Below are positions 1 to 9,363 of a stretch of 64,000 nt of DNA, piece after piece. The stretch spans positions 16,647,695-16,711,694 of the forward strand of contig CM034606.1 of assembly GCA_020091685.1 (NCBI GenBank). The letters run 5' to 3'. The position numbers were made by a program, and so were the translations under genes. The notes below the pieces were generated by a model. It was not told the DNA's origin, did not search any database, and saw only the letters and a program-made list of their open reading frames with translations. Source of the stretch: Lutjanus erythropterus (Eukaryota; Chordata; Actinopteri; Lutjaniformes; Lutjanidae). Numbering within the stretch: position 1 is the first letter of the stretch; the number at the start of each line of letters is the position of its first letter.

Positions 1-958
1 ATACCCAAATTGATTATTTCACTTCTTCATCACGCTAAATGTTGTTGTGCTATAAACAACCAAAGTTATGTTTCATGCTAGAATTCTACAGAAGGGTGGA
101 AATCTAAAGGAAACGGAACAAAGTTTCATGTTGCAAATATGTCACCTGTCTGTAAGTAGACTTCAAAACTGTATTTTGGTAGCAGCTGAAGTAATGAAAT
201 GTAATGAATGAGTCGTATGCAGCTTTCTGCTTCAGTGATCGCAGGCTACTTTTGTGGAGTATAGGAACTTGAAATGACATCCTGTTCTCTTAATCTGCTT
301 TTCTTTCTTTAAAAAATGTGTATGCTATTCTTAACACTTAAATAGTCTTATTAACACACATTACTGTTGATAAGCATCTTATAAGGACCTTATTACCTAT
401 TAAATATAAAGTGTTACTGATCTCATAATTGCAATCAGGAGTAAATGATGACATAGCATGAAGTCCTAAGTGGTAATTTTGCATCTTTACAATATAGTGT
501 CTCAAAAGGATCATATCTAATTGACTCAGGCCCTTCTTATTGATGATTGTTCATCCACGCAGATAATGGAGAGAAGCCTCAAACACCAATAACCTCTTCC
601 CGTCAGACTCTACACTACTTAACTGCTTTAGGATTCTGGACTTACATCTAAGCTTGTGAGTGCAGATCCAGCTCTGTGATGCTGTATGATGCTGCATAAA
701 AGGGTCAGAGGAGAGCAGAGCTGGGAATCTAATCAAAGGAGAATACCATTACAGCAAATGAGAGATGGCAAGCGCACAAAACGTGGCGAGCAAACCGAAG
801 TGGCTGCTGCTGCTGCTGCACTCTCCAACTGTGCTCATGAAGGAGAAAGGAGAGGCACTTCTCCTCCTTCCCATCATCTTTTATGGTCTTACTTTTTTAC
901 AGCTGGTCGAGAATGAGACAATGACTGCCAGAGGAGAAATGAAGCAGCAACACTACCT

Positions 959-959
<1 letters not shown>

Positions 960-1007
<48 letters not shown>
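960..1007. repeat. (CA)n microsatellite
   Basis: About 24 uninterrupted CA units. The open frame encoding a Thr-His run across it is an artefact of the repeat. Confidence 0.97.
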
Positions 1008-1011
<4 letters not shown>

Positions 1012-1014
1012 AAG

Positions 1015-1400
1015 GCTCCTTAAAGGAACAGTTCAGCCCAAAATCAAAAATACATATTCTCTTCTTCAACTTGTAGTGCTTTTTATTCATCTACTTTGTT
1101 CTGGTGTGACGTGCAAAGTTTTAGAGATGTCAGGTGTAGAGATATCTGCCTTCTCTTGAATATAATGGAACTAAATGGCACTCGGCCTGTGGTCCTCAAA
1201 GCACCAAAAAGTACATCTGAAAAATTTAACACCAGCGTCTCTCTCCAGAAATTATGATTGTGAGCAGTTTCATACTAGAAAGAAAGTTCTTTTCGATCCT
1301 ATTGCAGAAAGAAAGTAGTCTTGATAGTTTCTACCATAGAGAGAAAGTAGTTCCCACATGAAAGTGCTCACAACAAGGTCTGTGGGTTATCTTGAGTAAT
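1015..1400 (+). repeat. Dispersed percomorph-type repeat, copy 1
   Basis: The sequence starts with 'aaaggaacagttcagcccaa' and shares long blocks with 51345-51760: the 'tgtagtgct' start, 'gttttggtgtgag', 'cttctcttgaata', 'gcaccaaaaa' and 'agaaattatga'. I recognise this as a common non-coding interspersed repeat of perch-like fishes, probably a non-autonomous DNA transposon. Class and exact ends are not certain. Confidence 0.6.
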
Positions 1401-1450
1401 CAGGTCATGATTTTTGGAGACAATGCTGACAACACATCATGACAATCTAG

Positions 1451-2060
1451 TGGAGCTTTTCCATTGGCACTTTTGGCTGCGCCAAGTCAAAATGGCTGCG
1501 CCAAGTCAAAATGTGCTGAGTCGCACCTGAGATGGACTATCTCTGGAGTGGGGCCAAAGCAAACCCAACCCACCTCCAAGGAGGCTGTGGGACTGAACTT
1601 ACGTCTGTTCAGGAAAGCAGAGACAAAGACGTTTTTAAAACGCGTGTTCAGCTCTCATTGTTTCTAACTTCTAATTGATTATCTGTGGTTTGAAGTTTAG
1701 TTTCTCTCTTTCGTCACTGTTTGTACTTTCAGGTGTCTGCTTTATTTTGCTGTTTCATGTTTGCTTTCAGCAGGATAGGAATTGTGTTAAGTCACCGCTG
1801 ATGAAAACACAAACCCCTGATTTTGCTGTTGCAAAATAAAACAAAATAACACAGGGCTTTTATTGCAATGAATTTATGGGAACTTAAGTGTTTGTTCACC
1901 ATTTTACAACCACTCGACTCAAACTAAGCTCGTCTTCAGGTAAAAGACACACCAGACACCCTGCTGTAATGGAGATGCAAACCCCTGCTGTACTGGGCTG
2001 ACAAGCCAAGTCAAACCGAGTCAAACCAAGTCAGCACGTGTCTGAAAAAGGGGTATAGAT
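1451..2060 (+). repeat. Degenerate TIR DNA-transposon remnant
   Basis: The left end 'cttttccattggcacttttggctg' and the right part, rich in 'agtcaaacc' and ending 'ctgaaaaagggg', are roughly inverted and resemble the ends of a common fish MITE ('...ttttccactatggtg...agtcgagtc...'). A perfect 19-bp tandem duplication (ggctgcgccaagtcaaaat) lies at 1473-1510. There is no transposase open frame. Confidence 0.4.
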
Positions 2061-3413
2061 GGCTCATTAGCACTACAGCCAGAGGAAAAAATATATTTTT
2101 GTTCTGTCACTTTAAAGGTGCTGTGAGCCAATATTTTGCAGTGTTATGTCCATTTTCATACTGAATTGTGAAAGAGGGTTGCAAATTTTGTGGATTTTCC
2201 TTAACCGATAGTTCAAAACACTAACAATCAATTAATAGTTAATAAGTAAGTAAAAGGTACAAAATGTTTTTTTCTCATTTTAAGTTTCCTTATTCAACAA
2301 AGTCTCTGAGGTGCGATTACTGCCATTTATAGATGACCAATAAATACATTTTTAATCAGTTAAATTCTTCGTGACAATTAATGAATCAATGATTTATCAT
2401 TATCAGCATTCCTAATGTGAATTAATTCAAGAAGATCATAAATCCTCACAGACCTTTGTCTCCCGTCAGGGTGGAAATGCCTTTGTGGACACTCTCTAAA
2501 AACCACTGCCGGTCTATTTCCTTGAGATAAGTTGGCAACTGTCACAACTCGCCAGGGGCAACCTGAAACAGTGTGAGTCGGTTGTCTATGGCAACCACCT
2601 GCTATGAAGAGCACAGCAAGTCTCTAAACTCTGCATCGTGATAATCTGGGTGCCAGGCGTCGTTCCTGTGATTTACAGCTTCCTTATTCATCTTCCCACA
2701 ATCATGTGAGAAGCGTCCAGACTTCAGTGGCCACAAGTGGATTTTACCCCGCGTTAGAGGAACTATGTTTGACAGTCAGCTGTTGTGATTTACAGGAGCA
2801 GAGAGAGCCCCACATTCCTCTCACCACCTCTGATCCATCTGTCGCCCGCTCAAAACCAACCAACCAGCCAACCAAAAACTAAACCCTGAATAAACAGAGA
2901 TACGGTCATGTGCTCAGGTGTGAACATGTCAGGATGCAGACCACTGTAGGAGGGAGGCTCATCCTTCCAGCAGCCATGTTTTACTACAACCCACAGTATC
3001 TCCATCAGGATCAAATCTTCTAGGAATGAGGACGATGTAATGAGGAGACAAGAGGGATTACATCATCCTGTAGTAGAGCCTGTTAACTCTCAATGAGCAG
3101 AAGATAAAGGCATCACCACTTCAGATCATGCAAGAAAACTCAGGTCACTGCTGATAACAATGGTCACTGGGATGCAGAATGACACTGGTGCTAACATGGC
3201 GCTGTTACACCTTTCTGATGTCATTATCAATGAAAGCACTGACAAGAATATTGATGATACATTATCACAAAGACAGCAGGACAGACGGAGCTCTGCAGAT
3301 GCAACGAGACAGGGAAGAGATAGACTGCAGAGAGAAGCATGGACAGAGAGAAAAGAGATGGAGCACAGAGGAGGACAGGATGGAGAAAGAGGAGGAGGGG
3401 GGACTGTGCTTAC

Positions 3414-3447
3414 CCCGGCGTGCCTGTTTTATCTTGGGGCTCAGCAT
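3414..3447 (-). CDS. arhgap22: arhgap22 first coding exon (partial gene, N-terminus only)
   Basis: Reading the minus strand, an ATG at 3447 opens M-L-S-P-K-I-K-Q-A-R-R, followed by one G and a GTAAGC donor at 3413. Human ARHGAP22 begins MLSPKIRQARR and continues with Ala, which fits a phase 1 exon ending in G. ARHGAP22 is a Rac-specific GTPase-activating protein with an N-terminal PH domain, a RhoGAP domain and a C-terminal coiled coil. Only the 11-residue start is in this window; the PH exons must lie to the left of position 1. The ATG context (AACCATGC) is good. The neighbouring wdfy4 and lrrc18 genes reproduce the human 10q11.2 order, which supports an otherwise very short match. The purine-rich minus-strand sequence at about 3448-3800 is a plausible 5' UTR. 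Overlapping plus-strand open frames here are shadows. Confidence 0.75.
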
Positions 3448-3830
3448 GGTTACCGTTGCTGTGCTGCTCCCTCTCACAGAGACATGACTGCATCCCTCTG
3501 TTCACACACTATTCCTCACACACACACACACACATGCTCAGCTCCTCTCGCTGCTGCCTCGCCCTGTTACTCCTCATCCTCTCTGAGCATCTCTCCCTCT
3601 CACCACCGTCTTGCACTTGGACACTGTCTCACGAGCATTTAACCACACACTCCTCTCCTCTTCCTCCCCTCCTTCCTTTCATCTCACTCCCCCCGTCTGT
3701 CCCACTGGCCCGGCGTGCTGTTGTTCTCACATACCTCGAGCCCTGCCCACTCCCTATCTCTCCCCTGTCTGTCTCTCTCCCTTCTGCTGCACACTCTCAG
3801 TATCAGTTTCTCACCGTCTATAAATATGTC
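3448..3830 (-). promoter_or_regulatory. Probable arhgap22 5' UTR and core promoter region
   Basis: Upstream of the arhgap22 ATG the minus strand is strongly GA-rich, with a short GT run at about 3513-3535 and a TATTTATAG element near 3817-3827 that could act as a weak TATA box. No transcription start can be fixed from sequence alone. The assignment rests mainly on position directly 5' of the coding exon. Confidence 0.35.
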
Positions 3831-3996
3831 TGTCTGGTTGTCCTCTGTCTCGTCACCCATTTCTTTACATCAGCTCCTTCATCACTGCTTCACAATCCCT
3901 TCAGCTGTTTGCTCATGGAGATTTGATTATGGTCTCAGTACCTGAAATAAAACCTCAGATCAATACATTTGATTCAGCTGACACCATTCTCATCCT

Positions 3997-4961
3997 TTAG
4001 ACTGGATTGCACCAATAAATATTCATTTAATCCGAGATTATTTTAGCAAAACTAGGTGCAAAAACAAGCAAATCCAGATTTAAACTTGAGCAGAGCTCTG
4101 TTGCACAATTAAAAACTAATCTCCATTTGGTAAAGTTTAGTGATGTAAACCAAAATTCAAGAGTTTCCTCCTTACCAAAATTTAAATAAATAAATAAATT
4201 AATAAATTAATTAATGCTGATGGGATCTTTAGGGTTAACTTTTGGCTGCTCTGTATCCCACAATAAAACATTGCATTATTCACTAGATAGCTTAAAAGCT
4301 AACAAAACATTAGATTGTTTGCTAATTAGCTAAAAAGTTAACAAAATACTACATAATATGTTTGCAAGCTAAAAAGTTGACAAAACATTGTGTTGTTTTC
4401 TTGCTGAAAAGTTTGAACAATGTTTTATTGTTTGCTAGTTAGCTAAAAAGTTAACAAAGCATGGAACTGTTTGCTAGCTAGCTAAAAAGCTAACAAAATA
4501 TAACACCGTTGGCTGGCAAGCTAAAAAGTTTACAAAAAAATTTCATTGTTTGCTAGCTAGCTATAAAGTTAACATAACAACATTGTTTGCTGGCTAGCTA
4601 AAGAGTTAACAAAAAATTGTATTGTTTGCTATCTAGCTAAAAATTTAGCAAAACATAACATTGTTTGTTTGCTAGCTAAACAGGTAGTTAGCCTGGTTAA
4701 CTTGCTCAAGATGGCTGAGAACAGAGAATAATTTTGCTCAGTCTATTTTAAAAAGGCAGTTATTTTTAAAGTTAAATCTCCTGAAGTGTTAATTTAAAGT
4801 TAATACTGAATTACAGTTTTAACTGGAATGGTTTAAATTTAATCTTTCTTAATTTTAAGATTAGTAGATTAGTTTTAAAGTTTGAGGCAACATAGTTTAA
4901 AGTGAAACTATGATTTAATCTGGTTGAAAAAATAATCCTTATTGGTGTGGCCCAGCCTTAA
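3997..4961 (+). repeat. MITE with terminal inverted repeats, copy A (carries a minisatellite)
   Basis: The left end reads 'ttagactggattgcaccaa' and the right end 'ttggtgtggcccagcctta'. These are near inverse complements, giving a TIR of about 28 bp with the core ACTGGGCTGCACCAA. The interior is AT-rich with repeated 'aatccagatttaaac' motifs shared with copies at 8573-9106, 29487-29874 and 62232-62400. There is no open frame of note, so it is non-autonomous. This copy is unusually long because of an internal tandem array. Confidence 0.7.
4283..4692 (+). repeat. Minisatellite, about 9 degenerate units of about 45 bp
   Basis: The unit is roughly 'gtttgctagctagctaaaaagttaacaaaacat' plus a variable tail ending 'tgtatt'. 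Units diverge by a few substitutions and small indels (gctagttagc, gctggctagc, gctatctagc). The array sits inside the MITE at 3997-4961. A related one-to-two-unit segment in the other orientation is inside the MITE at 8573-9106. Confidence 0.85.
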
Positions 4962-5444
4962 TGTTTGATACACACCAAGCGGCCAAGTTTTTGCATAATA
5001 AATTTGGGTGGACACGTTTAAAACTGACAGAACTCCACTGTCCCTCCCTCATATTTACCGTCCCGACTTATTGAAGCTCAGATTTATAGTCAGAAGGGAA
5101 ATGCCACACCACTCAGTCACTCAGCAATCTGTATGGTTGAAAGCCACAACACTCAGGGGTGTGATGTTCTTGTTCCTATTCTGCCTGGTGGGGCTGTAGT
5201 GGATGTGATAAAGCCGATAAATGCTGCAGCTCAAGAGGCTGGATGAGACAGAGACGCTGCTAGAAGGGAGAGCTCACTGAGATTTCTCATAAGAAGAAAA
5301 TAACCTCTTCAGCTCAAACATAATACATCAGTGACAAATGGCTAACGCTACAAACTGTCTTCATACAGGCTTTACAAAGAAGTCACGGTACATTTTTAGT
5401 AAAAAAAAAAACACCTCAGACCCTAAAAGACAGACAGAAGTCAT

Positions 5445-5730
5445 GCAGATAGAGATGTTAGGTTGTCTGGAGCCAGATTGTCTCACATACCAGATCTCAT
5501 CAGATCACACTGCTATAGGGGAAAAAAACCCTCCCTGGCTTGTTTGTATTTCTCTAAACCAATCACATGTCTTTTGCAGAACTAACATCAGGATGCAGCG
5601 ATGGTGTCCCTGCAAAACAGTGTCGGGGTGGACCTTGTTTTGGTGGAATATTTGCACATCAGGAGGTGAAAAGTTTAAGGTAGCATATAGGTTGCTATGT
5701 CTGAGGTTGTTGTCGTTTCCTGGGAACTTG
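5445..5730 (+). repeat. Dispersed percomorph repeat fragment
   Basis: The stretch with 'cataccagatctcatcagatcacactgctatagggg', 'tccctggcttgtttgtatt' and 'aaccaatcacatgtc' matches a very abundant repeat I recognise from perch-like fish. The 141-codon open frame across it (5338-5763) has no family resemblance and is attributed to the repeat. Confidence 0.6.
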
Positions 5731-6537
5731 GGGAAAACGCAGACAGCGAGAGAGCTCAAATAAACTGTAAAATTAAACTATTTGTTTGAACAGTTAAAAA
5801 GGGTGTGCGGGATGCCTTCAGATTTTAAGCTGACTGAATTTGAAAAGACAAGTGGAAGTATTTTTGTAATGATTCGAAACAAATAAAACTTTCTAGACAA
5901 ATAAACTTGATATTAATCTAGTTGTACTTAAAATATGTTCAATAAGCTTAAGATATTACGTTGAACAAACAGCGCTTGTCAGACAGAAGAACATTACAAA
6001 CACATTTGATTTCCTTTCATATTTTCTCAGTTTGAAGAGTCAGTTCTTCATTTCAGACAAAGCTGCTCTTGTTGGAGCTTTCATGTTCAAGCACTGACAC
6101 CAAGACGATATGTGAAACTGATCCCTGTGAATTTATTACATTTTAAGCGTAAATGTCAACGTAGTTTGCAGTGATTTCATAATGTGAATATAAACAACCA
6201 TGACTTATCATAAGGTGTATTAGAGACACACAGAAGTTCTCATCATATATGTTTTCTTCAGTCTACAAAAAAAGAAGGGTCTCTGGCAACTCTCTCAAAC
6301 GATGCATGCTGGGAAGTCTGCGAATACGTTGATCATGTTTCTTTAGAAACTTAATTAATGCTTTGATTGAACTCTGTACAGTACATTCATTCAACTCGAT
6401 TTCAAGTCAAAAGACTTCAAGTTTGGAACTGAAAATAAACTAGAAAGTTTAAGTTTAATTAACTTAAATAAAAAATGAATATTTACATTAAATTAATGAA
6501 CAAACATCAGTTGATTCCATTAAAAACAGAGCTTTAC

Positions 6538-6589
6538 CTGCAGATTCCTGTGGTTTGTCACTAGTCGGAGGAGTCCTGGATGGTTTCAT
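6538..6589 (-). CDS. Candidate alternative first coding exon of arhgap22
   Basis: On the minus strand an ATG at 6589 opens M-K-P-S-R-T-P-P-T-S-D-K-P-Q-E-S-A and ends with G before a consensus donor (CTGCAG then GTAAAGC). The phase (1) equals that of the MLSPKI exon at 3414-3447, so both could splice to the same next exon. Upstream minus-strand sequence (about 6890-7080) is relatively GC-rich. This is inference only; I do not recognise the peptide. Confidence 0.25.
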
Positions 6590-8572
6590 GGCTGTGAATC
6601 CGTATACACAGTGTATCCTTCTCCCCTGAGGCCATTTCTAGAGCCATAACACACACACAAAACACACACACTGAAGGTCTGAACAATGGCAATGCTGAAA
6701 TCTCAGTCGTCCACTTAATTGATAACCACCAAGAAACAAATCTAAATGACATCCACATACCCACAGAGAAGGGACTACTATAGCTGCCATCATGAACACA
6801 CCGATGACGTGTGCCTGAAGAATGCTGATGTGAACAGACTCTGATAGAAGGAAGGAAATGAAGACAGTCATGAGAGTATTACTTGCCATGTCATCTCGGA
6901 TGGGCAGACCAGACGACTCTCAGTCTGGAGCCAGACTCTCTGCGCTGCACATGAAGGCATCACGCAGTCCCACGTAGCTGCGGTGCTACAGTAGGTACTG
7001 ATCCACAGAGAAATAAAACACAGCTGTGCGACGCTCTCCCGCTGCGGTCCTCCTCTTCTTTTTCAGTCTGTCTCTCACTGAAGGAAGTGAGTTGCCTCAA
7101 TGGAGAAGTGAAATCTGCTGACTTCTGTGTAAAAAATATTATGAGTATAACTGCAGCTCCCATGCCCTGTGATGAGAAAATGTTTTTTCAGTAGAGTTTT
7201 GTGGCTGTGAAGAGAGTAAAGACGGTAGTTTCAGTTCACAGTTAGTAAAGGCTGCAGACAGCAGGAAAATGTGTATTTAAAATTAGAATAAACTGTCAAA
7301 TGTAGTTGGTTTTGAAACTGGGTGACTATTATAAGTATGTCCAGGGTTGGGTCAGATTACTTTGAGATGTAGTCAGCTGCTGAACACAAATTGCATAGCG
7401 TTACTTGTAATTAGCAATGTATTTTAACATGCATTTTTACCATTTTCTTATCTTTTTCAAGTGCTTGTCTACAAATAACCTACATATATAATCTGAAGTG
7501 CTTTTTATAATAGATAATTGGTTACTGTGAAAAACTGTCATGATTCCACAACTGCTAATTTTTTAATGACATGATCAAACATGTAACCAAGTAACCCTTG
7601 GCAACGTGACTATAATTCTGTATTTCATATGTATTCTGGACTGATTATTATTTATGTATATTAGTCTAATGCACACCCCTTCAAATAAAGTGTTACCTCG
7701 ATTTGCCACAAACTTTGAATCTGAAAAGATCTATTTCTTTCTAGCTACAGAGATAATAGAGAAAGTTATTTTATTTTTTATAAATGGCAGATTTCAGTGA
7801 TTTATTAAACATATTTTTCTTACAGCAGAAAAACATCATGGAATCCATCTTGGAAACCAACAGGAACTGTGTCACCACAGATAAAATACATTAGTACATA
7901 TAAAATATATTATATATCGACAAATGGCAGCCAGTTCAACACAATAACACTGATCGAGGGATGAGAGAAAAACAGTAAAAGCACTCACTTTCACAGGCGC
8001 ACATGCACTCGTCTTAACAACTCCAATATGCATGACAGGCAATACAGTAGACACTAAATAATGTCACGTGACATAGCCGCTCACATAGTCCAGACACACC
8101 AGCCTCTGAGGGGTGTGGGGAACATCATCCATAATCAAGAAATATGGTCCTGAGGGACACGTAGGAAATGAGTGTGTTTAATTGAAGGCATGAAAAGAGC
8201 ATGTCTCATTAGCGAGAGCAGAGGAAGTGTCGTGGTCCAAATGACTGGGAGCAGGTCAGAGAGGTAATGACATTATGTTAGGAACAAAGCCTTCCAGTGC
8301 ACTCGTTATAACCATTATCACTGGCTATGACTACACAAATCTTAACCTTGAACTACGCTTCACACCATGACACACTTTGATTTAAAACAGTAACAGTAAA
8401 AACGTGTGTTGATGTAGAATATAAAAACAGATGCGGATCTGAGCGTTCATTCAGAGGTGTTCTCCTGCTAAAACACAGTTTAGAAAATACTTAACACAGA
8501 ACAACGTAAACCAACAAGTTCACTAGACAGTATTCAGTGAGGTCTCTAAAAACAAGGGAAACATCTAAACTC

Positions 8573-9106
8573 TTAGGCTGGGCTGCACCAACATGGATTA
8601 ACTTTTAAACATAAGTAATTCATGGTTTGACTTTAAATTATGTTCTACTAAACCCTTAAATTAGCTTTAAATTAAGCAATAGTAATTAAAGAATACATTT
8701 AAATTTCTCTAAACCTCAGTGTAGTTTTTACCAACTACCTGATAATGTTTTAGCTTGGTAGCAAACAATATGTTTTTTGTCTTACTTTTTTAGCTAGCTA
8801 GTAAACAATGCAATTTTTTCTAAAGGAATACAGAGGAGCCAGAAGTTAAACACTTTCCTCCCTCTTTATACTTGCTAGGTCGTGACAGCACTTGAATTTA
8901 TTATTTATTTATTTTAATTCAGGTAAGCTAGCATCTCCATATTGATTACTTTATTTATTTTTCACAAAACTAAACTAAATAACTTTTTCATCTCTGCTTA
9001 ATTTTAAACCTGGATTTGCTCATTTTAAACTCTGTTAAACTGTTTTAAACTCTGATTAGCAGTAATCTTAGATTAAGTACGTCCTTGTTGGTGCCACCCA
9101 GTCTTA
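8573..9106 (-). repeat. MITE with terminal inverted repeats, copy B
   Basis: The left end is 'ttaggctgggctgcaccaac' and the right end 'gttggtgccacccagtctta', inverse complements over about 20 bp. The interior shares 'aaacctggatttgctcattttaaac' with copy C at 29487-29874. It lies in inverse orientation to copy A and includes about one to two units of copy A's minisatellite (8745-8815). AATAAA-type signals on its minus strand (8897-8935) are the nearest candidates for polyadenylation of the palmitoyltransferase gene. Confidence 0.7.
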
Positions 9107-9363
9107 GTGCTAGTTATCCTGCTAACCACTTTTTGGACAAATCTGCTGATGAATCTACTCTATAGCCTGCTGTATATTAAAATAGAATATAAGGATATAA
9201 CCTTTTTTTTACATTCAAGTACAACATGTTATATGGCATTAGAGAGTTACTGAATCTAAAGAGGACATTCTCACTAAGTTGAGTGACACCAAAGACTCTG
9301 TAAACCGAGAATGTACATGTCTAAGGACCAGTGATGAAATAGCCGGACACGAGACAGATGGTT

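Larger units (their letters stand above)
1..3413 (-). other. Presumed first intron of arhgap22; no coding exon seen
   Basis: Since the arhgap22 first coding exon ends at 3414 and continues leftward, this stretch should be intron. It holds a CA microsatellite, two dispersed repeat copies and otherwise AT-rich unique sequence. I found no segment resembling the PH or RhoGAP domain. Open frames here are short and lack family resemblance. Confidence 0.5.
4962..8572. other. Intergenic or upstream region, mostly without recognisable genes
   Basis: Apart from the repeat at 5445-5730 and the possible alternative exon at 6538-6589, this is AT-rich sequence with scattered short open frames and no family match. 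GC rises modestly at 6880-7080. I see no RNA gene. Confidence 0.5.

Noticed and set aside
2378-2614. 78-codon minus-strand open frame
   Set aside because: No family resemblance, splice context or compositional support.
3160-3926. Overlapping plus-strand open frames of up to 195 codons
   Set aside because: They are low-complexity Ser/Pro/Leu or Arg/Glu translations of the pyrimidine-rich complement of the arhgap22 5' region.
5338-5763. 141-codon plus-strand open frame
   Set aside because: It is made largely of a dispersed fish repeat and has no recognisable domain.
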